From Bacillota bacterium (GTDB taxonomy: Bacteria > Bacillota_G > SHA-98 > UBA4971): a stretch of DNA of 25,458 nucleotides. Position numbers and translations under genes: made by a program. This document shows positions 1 to 8,288 of this stretch, piece after piece. The notes beneath the pieces are model-generated. The model was not told the DNA's origin, did not search any database, and saw only the letters and a program-made list of their open reading frames with translations. Location: the NCBI GenBank assembly GCA_012512055.1, contig JAAZEW010000168.1, positions 1 to 25,458 on the forward strand, written 5' to 3'. The number at the start of each line of letters is the position of its first letter. Position 1 is the first letter of the stretch.

Positions 1-143
1 AAGCTTACGGCAGGGACAATCCAGGCTGCAGTTTGGCCCATTTCAGCCATATGCTGTGGAAAAGATATCAGGAGCTTTGTGGATAGAAAATAGATGGTAG
101 CTGCTATGGCTTCTCTGGTCCCTATCTTGTCTTTACCTGCCAT
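1..143 (-). CDS. Spore germination permease, GerB/GerKB family (partial, 5' end only)
   Basis: This is the N-terminal 47 residues of the gene; the rest lies beyond the left edge. GerB-family proteins are APC-superfamily integral membrane permeases that form the B subunit of germinant receptors in the spore inner membrane and bind small germinants. The translation begins MAGKDKIGTREAIAATIYFL, and the IGTREA-type start followed by a hydrophobic helix is typical of the family. The ATG (complement of 141-143) overlaps the last 11 bases of the upstream A-subunit gene, so the two are translationally coupled. The family call rests on a short stretch plus the genomic position directly after a GerA gene. 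Confidence 0.72.
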   Translation of the reverse strand, partial: MAGKDKIGTREAIAATIYFLSTKLLISFPQHMAEMGQTAAWIVPAVS

Positions 144-2112
144 GTCTTTCCCCTTTCAGGTTTTCCGGCTTTGCTTTTTCACTGTTGCGTCCGTCATTTG
201 CCTGGGAAGTACCGCTCCTCTTGTTCTCGTCATGGCCTTTGATCCAGCCACGGGATATACGCGGCTGTCTTTCTTCTTGTTGAGGCTTTAGAAAAGAAGG
301 GCGAATTTCCGATTTCCAAACCGGAAACCGGAAAAGCGCATCCCCGCTGGAACGGGTGTGTGGCGCTACAGGCGACATGTACGGCACGCCAAAGGACTTG
401 AGGTTCACATATGTTACAAGCTGAATGAATACGCCGATGGCAACACCGTAGAAGCCAAGGGCTGCTGCAAGCAGGATGTACATGAAACGATACAGTCGAA
501 TCGCAAAGGCCATGTTGAAGTTGGGTACTGCAAATGCCCCCAAAGCTGTAATAGCCACTATCACTACCAGTATAGGACTGACTATCGACGCTGCTACAGC
601 GGCCTGTCCCAGGATCAAAGCCCCCACTATTCCAAGGGTGGGCCCGATTACACCGGGGATTCTGACGCCTGCCTCGCGAATTAACTCGATAGAGACCTCC
701 ATTATCAACACCTCAATGGCAGTGGGGAAAGGGACTTTTTCTCGGCTTGCGGCTATGGCCAACAGAAGATCTGTTGGGATCATCTCCGGATGGAAGTTGG
801 TCAACGCCAGATACACAGCAGGCAGAAATATTGCTAATATGAGGGCAAGCATTCGGACTAGTCGAAGAAATGCACCAAAAGGCCATCTAAGGAAATAGTC
901 TTCAGCCGATTGCAGGAGCGACCAGAATGTAGCCGGGAGCACCAGCCCAAAGGGGCTTCCATCAAGCATGATCCCGACGTACCCTTCCGCCAGAAATGCT
1001 GCCATTCTATCCGGCCGTTCCGTGGAGATGGTTTGCGGTGCAAGGACATAGGGTTTCTCCTCTATGAATTGCTCTAGGATTCCTGTGTCCTGTATATGGT
1101 CTGACGTGATTGTTTGTATCCTTTTCCTCGCTTCGTCTACCAGTTGCGGGTTGGTCAGGCCCTCTATGTAGAGGAGTGCGCAGTCAGTTCTTGACAGAGT
1201 ACCTACTTTCAGCATTTCGGTAATGAGATCAGGTGTACGCATTCTCCTTCTAATAAGCGCCAGGTTACTTCTTAGAGTCTCACTGAAGGCTTCTTGGGGG
1301 CCGCGGACCACCATTTCAGCGGAAGGTTTCTCTATGCCCCTGTGTTCCCAGGCCCGGGTCTCTATAGAGAGAGCGATGTCACTTCCATCAATAAGCAGGC
1401 ACGTAGTGCCTGAAAGAACATCCTCGATTATTCCCCTGAGGTTGTCCTTTTCCGTTACTTGATTGCCCGGAAGCAATCTTCTCTTGACTAGTTCCAGGCA
1501 GTTTTGTGTTCTCTCGGTATCGTCCAAATTAGCGATGAGCATAAGAGGTTGAAGTATAGCGAAGTTAATTGCATCTCTGGCAGCCAATCCTTCCATGAAC
1601 AAGATTGCCGCTTCCGTCTTAGGATCCGTCGGTATGTCAAACTCCCTTATGACCACATCTGCGTTGGTGCCATAGTGAAGAACTCTCTTTAGCATCTCCA
1701 TGTTCTTATCGAGGCTTTCTGCAAATGGTTTTACTTCGTCTCCGTTTGCCTTGCCGGTAGAAGGGGAAATCTCAGACGATGTCTCAGCCAAGAAAGCCCC
1801 AGGCGAACCCCCAAATGACTTTTCGCGCGGGAGATCTGCCGTCAAAGGGCTGGTAAAATCGAATTCCGGCGTTAGTTTGATGCCTTCCGGCCGCTTCGAT
1901 TGCACCCTACTTGGGCGGGATCGGGATTTACGTCTGTCTTTAATGCGTTGCCTGGCAGATCGGGTGTCCTGCCCGGATTCTGACTGCCCTTGTTGAGTAA
2001 TGGCGGATTCCGGCAGAACACCGGCATCAGGCACAGTTTTGGTTCTGTCGTTCGGAGGGTCATATGACAAAAGCGAGATGAACTTCTGAAGCAGTATGTA
2101 TGTTAATCCCAC
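133..2112 (-). CDS. Spore germination receptor A subunit, GerA/GerKA family
   Basis: This is the A subunit of a germinant receptor, located in the spore inner membrane, with a cytoplasmic N-terminal domain and a C-terminal membrane domain. From the chosen GTG at 2112 it has 659 residues. Residues about 18-130 are charged, Pro/Ser/Arg-rich and probably disordered, with a basic patch near 55-75. The conserved GerA domain starts around residue 135 (TNADVVIREFDIP, then FMEGLAARDAIN). Several membrane helices follow from about residue 400, with the family hallmarks PFPTAIEVLIMEVSIELIREAG and RIPGVIGPTLGIVGALILGQ. The tail of about 70 residues is hydrophilic. An in-frame TTG at 2145 would add 11 residues but has no Shine-Dalgarno sequence; GTG 2112 has GGAGG seven bases upstream. 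It overlaps the permease gene downstream and is transcribed divergently from rpsB. Confidence 0.93.
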   Translation of the reverse strand: MGLTYILLQKFISLLSYDPPNDRTKTVPDAGVLPESAITQQGQSESGQDTRSARQRIKDRRKSRSRPSRVQSKRPEGIKLTPEFDFTSPLTADLPREKSFGGSPGAFLAETSSEISPSTGKANGDEVKPFAESLDKNMEMLKRVLHYGTNADVVIREFDIPTDPKTEAAILFMEGLAARDAINFAILQPLMLIANLDDTERTQNCLELVKRRLLPGNQVTEKDNLRGIIEDVLSGTTCLLIDGSDIALSIETRAWEHRGIEKPSAEMVVRGPQEAFSETLRSNLALIRRRMRTPDLITEMLKVGTLSRTDCALLYIEGLTNPQLVDEARKRIQTITSDHIQDTGILEQFIEEKPYVLAPQTISTERPDRMAAFLAEGYVGIMLDGSPFGLVLPATFWSLLQSAEDYFLRWPFGAFLRLVRMLALILAIFLPAVYLALTNFHPEMIPTDLLLAIAASREKVPFPTAIEVLIMEVSIELIREAGVRIPGVIGPTLGIVGALILGQAAVAASIVSPILVVIVAITALGAFAVPNFNMAFAIRLYRFMYILLAAALGFYGVAIGVFIQLVTYVNLKSFGVPYMSPVAPHTRSSGDALFRFPVWKSEIRPSFLKPQQEERQPRISRGWIKGHDENKRSGTSQANDGRNSEKAKPENLKGERHGR

Positions 2113-2163
2113 ATAGGAACCTCCGCTCTTGCTACTCAATGACAACCAGGGGACTGCTTAATT

Positions 2164-2194
2164 TAGGTATTCCCCGGTGATGCTCAAGTATTCT
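2164..2194 (-). promoter_or_regulatory. Candidate sigma-G/F-type promoter of the germination operon
   Basis: Reading the minus strand, AGAATA (2189-2194) and AATACCTA (2164-2171) are 17 bases apart, about 50 bases upstream of the GTG of the GerA-family gene. Forespore sigma-G promoters, which drive ger operons in Bacillus, resemble TGAATA / CATACTA. The match is only moderate, so this is a suggestion from spacing and context. Confidence 0.3.
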
Positions 2195-2274
2195 CATATG
2201 GCACAGGATAAACCCGCAATTTACGCAATGCGTTGACTCTCAAGCCCTTCACACAAGTTCTTCACGTGGGCTCG

Positions 2275-2303
2275 TTGATATGGTTATTGTAGTGTGGTAT
2301 ACT
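2275..2303 (+). promoter_or_regulatory. Sigma-A promoter of the rpsB operon
   Basis: TTGATA (2275-2280) and TATACT (2298-2303) are separated by exactly 17 bases, close to the housekeeping consensus. Transcription should start near 2310, giving an rpsB leader of about 108 bases. It is the obvious promoter for the long translation/isoprenoid gene run that follows. Confidence 0.85.
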
Positions 2304-2338
2304 ACGCATTGGCGTTATCACGCACGCTTTTTGACTCA

Positions 2339-2368
2339 GGTATCGGTGCCCTTGATAAGGGTCATACC
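2339..2368 (+). promoter_or_regulatory. Hairpin in the rpsB 5' leader
   Basis: GGTAT pairs with ATACC and CCCTT with AAGGG around a GAT loop, with a small asymmetric internal loop (CGGTG against TC). It sits in the untranslated leader between the promoter and the rpsB Shine-Dalgarno sequence. Bacterial rpsB leaders are often autoregulated by S2, so this could be such a site; the sequence shows only the fold. Confidence 0.4.
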
Positions 2369-2417
2369 GGGGAATGACAGAAGCGGAGGAACAACCGAAC
2401 AGGGAGGAGGTGAGATT

Positions 2418-3269
2418 ATGGCAGTAGTCACTATGAAGCAACTACTTGAAGCCGGCGTCCATTTCGGACATCAGACCAGGCGTTGGAATCCTAAGATGAA
2501 GCCGTATATCTTCACCGAGCGTAACGGAATATACATTATTGATCTACAGAAGACTGTGAGGATGATGGAGGACGCATATGCATTCGTAAAGGATGTAATA
2601 GCGGACGGAGGCACTATCCTATTTGTCGGTACAAAGAAGCAGGCCCAGAGCACTATCAGAGAGGAAGCAGAACGGTGCGGGATGTTCTATGTTAACGTGC
2701 GGTGGCTGGGCGGAATGCTGACTAACTTCCAAACCATAAGAACGCGCGTCCGGCGCCTCCAAGACATTGAGAAAATGGAGATCGATGGTTCTTTTGAGGT
2801 GCTGCCGAAGAAGGAAGTCCTTCAGCTTATGAAGGAGAAACAGAAGCTTGAGAAGTTTTTAGGTGGCGTCCGTGATATGGCGAGATTACCTGATGCGGTC
2901 TTCGTAGTGGATCCACGTAAGGAGCGAATAGCAGTGCAAGAAGCGAGAAAGCTCAATATTCCAATAATCTCTATAGTAGACACAAACTGTGATCCCGACG
3001 AAATTGACTATGTCATTCCCGGCAATGACGATGCTATCCGTGCCATCAAATTGATATGTGGCAGGATTTCAGATGCAGTCATTGAGGGCCTCGAGGGCTT
3101 GGATGCAGAGTCGATGGAAGCTGCATCTCCGGTCGGAGAAATCAGAGAGGACGAGATTGTCAGCGAGATCGAAGACAGCGTAACTGACGTTCCGGAGATG
3201 CCTCTTGATAACGATGTCGTGGAGATAGTTGAGATGGATGACGTGGTTGACAGCGGTGACAACCGATAG
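2418..3269 (+). CDS. rpsB: 30S ribosomal protein S2
   Basis: S2 is a structural protein of the small ribosomal subunit, needed for S1/mRNA engagement. The 283-residue product begins [20 protein letters not shown] and contains the classic [38 protein letters not shown] and [11 protein letters not shown] segments. The last 45 or so residues form a strongly acidic tail (Glu/Asp-rich, ending in [10 protein letters not shown]), longer than the roughly 235-255 residues usual for S2. ATG 2418 is chosen because GGAGGAGG lies at 2403-2410 and the protein then starts at the family's normal N-terminus; an open frame continues upstream but overlaps the promoter and leader. It is the first gene of the rpsB-tsf-pyrH-frr block. 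Confidence 0.98.
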   Translation: MAVVTMKQLLEAGVHFGHQTRRWNPKMKPYIFTERNGIYIIDLQKTVRMMEDAYAFVKDVIADGGTILFVGTKKQAQSTIREEAERCGMFYVNVRWLGGMLTNFQTIRTRVRRLQDIEKMEIDGSFEVLPKKEVLQLMKEKQKLEKFLGGVRDMARLPDAVFVVDPRKERIAVQEARKLNIPIISIVDTNCDPDEIDYVIPGNDDAIRAIKLICGRISDAVIEGLEGLDAESMEAASPVGEIREDEIVSEIEDSVTDVPEMPLDNDVVEIVEMDDVVDSGDNR

Positions 3270-3291
3270 TCTATGTAAGGAGGTAGGACTT

Positions 3292-3924
3292 GTGGCTATT
3301 TTAGCCGAACATGTTAAGGAACTACGGGAAAGAACCGGCGCCGGTATGATGGATTGCAAGAAAGCCCTTGCTGAGACCGGCGGCGATATGGAAAAGGCCG
3401 TGGCCTATCTCCGTGAGAAGGGCCTGGCGAAAATGGTGAGGAGAGCCGGAAGGGTAGCCGCAGAAGGGATCGTCGAATCTTATATCCACCATGGGAGTAA
3501 GATCGGAGTTCTCGTCGAAATCAACTGTGAAACTGACTTTGTGGCCCGGACAGATGATTTCCAGGCTTTGGCCAAGGAAATCGCTCTCCAGATTGCAGCC
3601 ACCAGGCCTCTTTTCCTATCACGAGAAGATGTTCCCGAGTCAGTGCTGGAGAACGAGAAGGCAATTCTGAAGGCCCAGGCGCTGAATGAAGGTAAGCCGG
3701 AGAAGATTGCAGAAAAGATCGTGGAAGGACGAATTGAGAAGTTCTACAAAGAAACGTGTCTCCTGGAGCAACCTTACATTCGTGACGCTGAGAGGACTGT
3801 GCAAGATCTGGTGATGGAAGTCTCAGCCAAGACAGGTGAGAAGATGGAGATTAGCCGGTTTACCAGATATGAAGTGGGGGAAGGCGTAGATAAGTCCGAA
3901 AAGCAGACATGCGTTCTTGGCTGA
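3292..3924 (+). CDS. tsf: Translation elongation factor Ts
   Basis: EF-Ts is the guanine-nucleotide exchange factor that recycles EF-Tu in the cytoplasm. The 210-residue product shows the N-terminal UBA-like domain ([22 protein letters not shown], here read as two pieces around residues 4-25), the KGLAKM...AGRVAAEG stretch and the diagnostic [10 protein letters not shown] motif near residue 80. It is the short form of EF-Ts common in many Firmicutes, lacking the extra region of the E. coli protein. The start is GTG 3292, supported by AAGGAGG eight bases upstream; the reading frame extends further 5' but only inside rpsB. The 22-base gap to rpsB and the conserved order indicate co-transcription. 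Confidence 0.97.
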   Translation: MAILAEHVKELRERTGAGMMDCKKALAETGGDMEKAVAYLREKGLAKMVRRAGRVAAEGIVESYIHHGSKIGVLVEINCETDFVARTDDFQALAKEIALQIAATRPLFLSREDVPESVLENEKAILKAQALNEGKPEKIAEKIVEGRIEKFYKETCLLEQPYIRDAERTVQDLVMEVSAKTGEKMEISRFTRYEVGEGVDKSEKQTCVLG

Positions 3925-4689
<765 letters not shown>

Positions 4690-4690
4690 T

Positions 4691-5248
4691 ATGCCGGACG
4701 ACGATTATCAGAAGACTGAAGGCAAGATGAAGGATGTTGTGGAGGCAACTCGGAAGGAGTTCGCATCAATCAGGACAGGCAGAGCGAATCCTGCTTTGCT
4801 GGACAGGGTTAATGTAGAGGCTTACGGTGATGTTTACCCCATCAATCAAGTGGCCAGCGTTTCTGTGCCCGAACCTCGTCTTCTCGTAATTCAACCGTGG
4901 GATCGCAAACTTGTCTCTGACATCGAGCGCGCTATTCTCAAGTCAGACCTGGCTCTTACGCCTATGACCGACGGCTCAATTATTAGAATTCCCATTCCCA
5001 CGCTTACTGAAGACAGGCGCCGCGAGCTGGTGAAGGTAGCCAGAAAGGTTGCTGAAGAGATGCGCATTCGCGTACGGAATATCAGGCGCGAGGCCATTGA
5101 TATCCTTCGCGAACAAGAGAAGATGAAAGAAATTACTGAGGATGACTTGAGGCGGGGACAGGACGATGTTCAGAAGCTGACTGATGCATTTATTGCTGAG
5201 ATTGACAGTCTGCTTGAGACTAAAGAAGCTGAAATTATGGAATTCTGA
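4691..5248 (+). CDS. frr: Ribosome recycling factor
   Basis: RRF works with EF-G to split the post-termination ribosome. The 185-residue length is exactly that of the family. Visible hallmarks are the first long helix KMKDVVEATRKEFASIRTGRANPALLD, then the beta domain VPEPRLLVIQPWD and LTPMTDGSIIRIPIPTLTEDRR, then the C-terminal helices with VRNIRREAID. Only one base separates the pyrH stop from the ATG, and the Shine-Dalgarno sequence (GGGGGGAG) lies within the end of pyrH, so the two genes are tightly coupled. Confidence 0.98.
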   Translation: MPDDDYQKTEGKMKDVVEATRKEFASIRTGRANPALLDRVNVEAYGDVYPINQVASVSVPEPRLLVIQPWDRKLVSDIERAILKSDLALTPMTDGSIIRIPIPTLTEDRRRELVKVARKVAEEMRIRVRNIRREAIDILREQEKMKEITEDDLRRGQDDVQKLTDAFIAEIDSLLETKEAEIMEF

Positions 5249-5263
5249 GAGGGGGTGGCCGGG

Positions 5264-5437
5264 TTGCCACATTTTATCACTGATGAGTGCACGAAGTGCG
5301 GAACATGCGCAGATGTATGCCCCTTTGAAGCGATCAGCGAAGGAGACGACAAGTATGTGATCGACCCTGACGTCTGCACTGATTGCGGAATGTGTGCGGA
5401 GGAGTGTCCGGAGGACGCCATAATAGAAGAAGAATAA
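5264..5437 (+). CDS. 2[4Fe-4S] clostridial-type ferredoxin
   Basis: This is a small electron carrier of 57 residues. Two perfect CxxCxxCxxxCP motifs are present: CTKCGTCADVCP and CTDCGMCAEECP, each binding one [4Fe-4S] cluster. The acidic C-terminus (EDAIIEEE) suits docking to oxidoreductases. TTG 5264 is preferred, since GAGGGGGTGG lies a suitable distance upstream; GTG 5255 in the same frame would add three residues but has its Shine-Dalgarno too close. It follows frr by 15 bases and is followed by a hairpin, so it probably ends a transcription segment. It is an unusual member of this block; partners could be any ferredoxin-dependent enzyme, including IspG downstream, but that is inference. 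Confidence 0.93.
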   Translation: MPHFITDECTKCGTCADVCPFEAISEGDDKYVIDPDVCTDCGMCAEECPEDAIIEEE

Positions 5438-5458
5438 TTCACATAATCTTGATTTTGA

Positions 5459-5490
5459 AGGGGAGGTTTACCTCCCCTAAACATTTTATA
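5459..5490 (+). terminator. Terminator-like hairpin after the ferredoxin gene
   Basis: AGGGGAGG (5459-5466) pairs perfectly with CCTCCCCT (5471-5478) around a TTTA loop. The 3' side is A/T rich (AAACATTTTATAT) but has no clean T run, so termination may be partial and allow readthrough into uppS. Confidence 0.5.
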
Positions 5491-5544
5491 TGGGTCATAA
5501 TTGTGCGGCATATTAATGAAACTGAGGAGGTTTAGAACGTACAG

Positions 5545-6342
5545 GTGCTTACGAAGATCCTCTCCCGTTTGTTACCGGGCGCAACACGGCAGGTCGCAAA
5601 GAGGGCCGAAGGTATAGATTCCCTCAAGGTGGAAGTCGGCCGGGGTAAGCTTCCTCTCCATGTAGCAATAATTATGGACGGCAACGGAAGATGGGCCCGG
5701 CGTCAAGGCCTTCCGCGGCTGTCAGGCCATGCAGCAGGCGGAAGAACAGCAGAAGAGATCATAAAGTTTGCAAAGGACATAGGAATAAAGCATATGACGC
5801 TTTATGTATTCTCCACTGAAAACTGGAGAAGGCCGGAAGATGAAGTCAAGGGCCTTATGGGACTTCTCGTGGAAATGTTCGAGAAAAGGCTTGAGGACCT
5901 GGTTGATTATGGAGCCAGGATCAGAGTCATCGGACGTAGGGACAGGTTGCCTCAGGACGTGCTTCGTGCGATAATCAGGGTTGAAGAGAGAACCCGGGCA
6001 AATGCCGAAATATTCGTAAATCTTGCCATAGATTACGGCGGCCGTGACGAGATAAGAAGGGCTACGCAAGAGCTGGCACAGAAGGCGGTCTTGGGTGAGA
6101 TTCTGCCTGAGGCTATTTGCGAGGAACATGTAAGTTCTCATTTGGATACTGCCGGTGTTCCTGATCCTGACCTGGTAATTCGTACCGGGGGAGAGATGAG
6201 AATATCCAACTTCCTCATCTGGCAGTCTGCCTATGCTGAACTGGTGGTTACTCCTCAGCTTTGGCCGGATTTCCGAGATCGGGATCTTCTTTCCGCAATA
6301 CTGGAGTATCAGCGCAGGGATCGAAGATTCGGGAGTCTGTAG
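5545..6342 (+). CDS. uppS: Undecaprenyl diphosphate synthase (cis-prenyltransferase)
   Basis: UppS condenses farnesyl-PP with eight IPP units to make the C55 carrier lipid for peptidoglycan and other wall polymers. The 265-residue protein has the catalytic Asp in HVAIIMDGNGRWA (D45), followed by LSGHAAGG, the YVFSTENWRRP motif, and the C-terminal signature RTGGEMRISNFLIWQSAYAE plus the ELWPDF-like PQLWPDF. The first 36 or so residues are an extension ahead of the catalytic core. GTG 5545 is the start used; GAGGAGG lies 14 bases upstream, slightly far. The isoprenoid precursors come from the MEP pathway, two enzymes of which (Dxr, IspG) are encoded downstream. Confidence 0.97.
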   Translation: MLTKILSRLLPGATRQVAKRAEGIDSLKVEVGRGKLPLHVAIIMDGNGRWARRQGLPRLSGHAAGGRTAEEIIKFAKDIGIKHMTLYVFSTENWRRPEDEVKGLMGLLVEMFEKRLEDLVDYGARIRVIGRRDRLPQDVLRAIIRVEERTRANAEIFVNLAIDYGGRDEIRRATQELAQKAVLGEILPEAICEEHVSSHLDTAGVPDPDLVIRTGGEMRISNFLIWQSAYAELVVTPQLWPDFRDRDLLSAILEYQRRDRRFGSL

Positions 6343-6377
6343 AATGTCCGGCATCTCCTTGATAGGAGGGTTCTGAC

Positions 6378-7193
6378 TTGAACCAGAGGGTTTCCAGTGC
6401 GATCATGGCAATACCCCTCGCACTCCTGGTCATATTCTTGGGTAGGGCCTGTCTGGCTGCTACCTTACTTGTGTTGGGGTTACTGGCTGTAAGAGAGTTC
6501 TACAACCTTGCTCAATTCTCAGGTTACGGCCCGTTGGAGCAAGTAGGAATTATCGGCGTCATAGCCTTTGTGGCTTTAGGTTATTTAGGCATACAGCAGG
6601 GTATAGGCCTTGTTGTGACGTGTATAGTCATCTTGAGTCTGACGTGGCAAACACTGGTTTTCGGAGGCCGGAACGCAATTGCCAATTCTGCCGTAACTGT
6701 GCTGGGATCGGTTTATGTCGGCCTGCCAATGGCGTCAGCGCTTATGCTGCGCTACGCAGGCGGAGAGCGGGCCGGGTTCGGCTATCTGTTAATGGCTATT
6801 CTTACTGTGTGGGCCACCGACACAGGAGCATATTACGGCGGCAAGGCCCTGGGTAAGCGGAAGCTCGCGCCCACGGTAAGCCCGAACAAGACTTGCGAGG
6901 GGGCGATCATAGGCTTGGCTTTTGGCGTCGCAGCAGGTGTTGTTATCAGGTGGTTGGGCGCTGCCTTACTGTGGTGGCCGCATCTTGGTCTCGGCCACAG
7001 CCTTATCCTTGCTGTCATAACGTCGGTTACGGGACAGATGGGGGATTTGGCGGAATCTGCGTTCAAAAGAAGTGCGGAGGTCAAAGACTCCGGCGTTTTC
7101 ATGCCCGGGCATGGTGGGGTCCTGGACAGACTTGACAGCTTGCTTCTTGCCCTTCCTTTAGTGTACTATTATGTACGACTTTTTTTGTCGTGA
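6378..7193 (+). CDS. cdsA: Phosphatidate cytidylyltransferase (CDP-diglyceride synthase)
   Basis: CdsA makes CDP-diacylglycerol from phosphatidate and CTP, the branch point of phospholipid synthesis, in the cytoplasmic membrane. The 271-residue protein is hydrophobic throughout, with several predicted membrane helices. It ends in the family signature at residues 227-253: SAFKR, KDSG, PGHGGVLDRLD. The start is TTG 6378, with AGGAGGG at 6363-6369. It sits between uppS and the isoprenoid/protease genes as in most Firmicutes. Confidence 0.96.
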   Translation: MNQRVSSAIMAIPLALLVIFLGRACLAATLLVLGLLAVREFYNLAQFSGYGPLEQVGIIGVIAFVALGYLGIQQGIGLVVTCIVILSLTWQTLVFGGRNAIANSAVTVLGSVYVGLPMASALMLRYAGGERAGFGYLLMAILTVWATDTGAYYGGKALGKRKLAPTVSPNKTCEGAIIGLAFGVAAGVVIRWLGAALLWWPHLGLGHSLILAVITSVTGQMGDLAESAFKRSAEVKDSGVFMPGHGGVLDRLDSLLLALPLVYYYVRLFLS

Positions 7194-7230
7194 CTAAATT
7201 ACGCTTTTGCGTTTCCTCGAGGTAGGCGTG

Positions 7231-8277
7231 ATGCAAAAAGTATCCGAGGGTTGGCGGTATTTTCTCATATGGGGCGCTGTGCTTGCTGCATGCTATCTTG
7301 TGGCGAGATATATGTTGTCTCTTTTTGCTCCTTTCATAGCTGCTCTTGTTTTAGCAGCTATTATTGATCCGGTTGTGGAACTACTTACAAAGCGCTTTCG
7401 TTTTAGGAGAGGGGTATGTACCTCTGTCTCTCTGTTACTTGTATTTGTCTTGCTGTCAGTTGGGATTGCTTTGATGGTTGTTAGAATTGTCCTTGAAGTG
7501 CAAGACCTGTATCGCGCGTTGCCACTTTTTAATATGAGCCTTGAAGAGATCCTTGGTAAGGCCATTTTGCGGATAGAAAACGTAACGAAAGATCTGCCGG
7601 ATTCTGTGATAGAGGCGGTGAGAAGAGCGCAATCCCGACTGTATGCAGGCCTTGAGGGACTTCTTTTGGGTGTCACCGGTGTTATCATGAGTCTTCCACG
7701 AGTCAGCATTAATGTCATTGTCAGCTTCTTTGCGGCATTTTTTATCAGCCGTGACAAGACGGAGCTCTCACAGTACATGGCGAATCTGGCGCCCATGAAA
7801 TGGCGGGAAAGAGCTACGCAGGCAAGAGCAGGGCTGATCTCAGCATTACTAGGATTTATTAGGGCTTATCTCATTTTGATTACCGTAACAACTGTTGTGA
7901 GCATAGTCGGCTTTACAATTGCCAAAATCAGGTATGCCTGGATTCTTGGAATCATTGCAGGGATCCTGGATCTTATTCCGCTGGTCGGGCCCGGATTGCT
8001 GTACGTGCCTTTGATCATCTTTTATCTTGCGGTAAGGCAGTTTCACCAGGCCATAGTAATCGCGGTTCTCATGGCGATCCAGTTCTTTGTCCGTAAAGGC
8101 ATAGAACCGAAAGTGCTCGGGAGCAGTCTTGGTATTCATCCCCTTTCGGTGCTGGTTTCCATGTACCTTGGGTATAGGCTGCTCGGCGCTGTCGGAATGT
8201 TCGTCGGACCGCTTATTGCAGTTATCCTGAAAGTGATGGTCAAAGTAGGGATATTGCCTTCGTGGCCCAAGGAATAG
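7231..8277 (+). CDS. AI-2E/YtvI-type family membrane protein
   Basis: This is a polytopic membrane protein of 348 residues in the AI-2E (PerM/YtvI) family, whose members are linked to autoinducer, ion or solute export and, for YtvI, to sporulation. Paired N-terminal helices (residues about 9-55) are followed by a soluble amphipathic stretch (about 85-150), a helix near 155-175 ending FFISRD, and a C-terminal helical bundle containing the family motif DLIPLVGPG near residue 245 and GIEPKVLGSSLGIHPL. The substrate cannot be inferred. ATG 7231 is chosen, with GAGGT seven bases before it; an in-frame TTG at 7207 lacks a site. It stands between cdsA and dxr, which are often neighbours, and its last codons overlap the upstream region of dxr. 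Confidence 0.88.
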   Translation: MQKVSEGWRYFLIWGAVLAACYLVARYMLSLFAPFIAALVLAAIIDPVVELLTKRFRFRRGVCTSVSLLLVFVLLSVGIALMVVRIVLEVQDLYRALPLFNMSLEEILGKAILRIENVTKDLPDSVIEAVRRAQSRLYAGLEGLLLGVTGVIMSLPRVSINVIVSFFAAFFISRDKTELSQYMANLAPMKWRERATQARAGLISALLGFIRAYLILITVTTVVSIVGFTIAKIRYAWILGIIAGILDLIPLVGPGLLYVPLIIFYLAVRQFHQAIVIAVLMAIQFFVRKGIEPKVLGSSLGIHPLSVLVSMYLGYRLLGAVGMFVGPLIAVILKVMVKVGILPSWPKE

Positions 8278-8288
8278 GAGGGGGCTTA

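Noticed and set aside
2280..2417. Upstream extension of rpsB to an ATG near 2280
   Set aside because: It would start between the -35 and -10 boxes of the promoter and adds 46 residues unlike S2; the ATG at 2418 has a strong Shine-Dalgarno sequence.
6833..7102. Antisense frames inside cdsA and other core genes
   Set aside because: They are antisense shadows of recognised genes, with no independent evidence.
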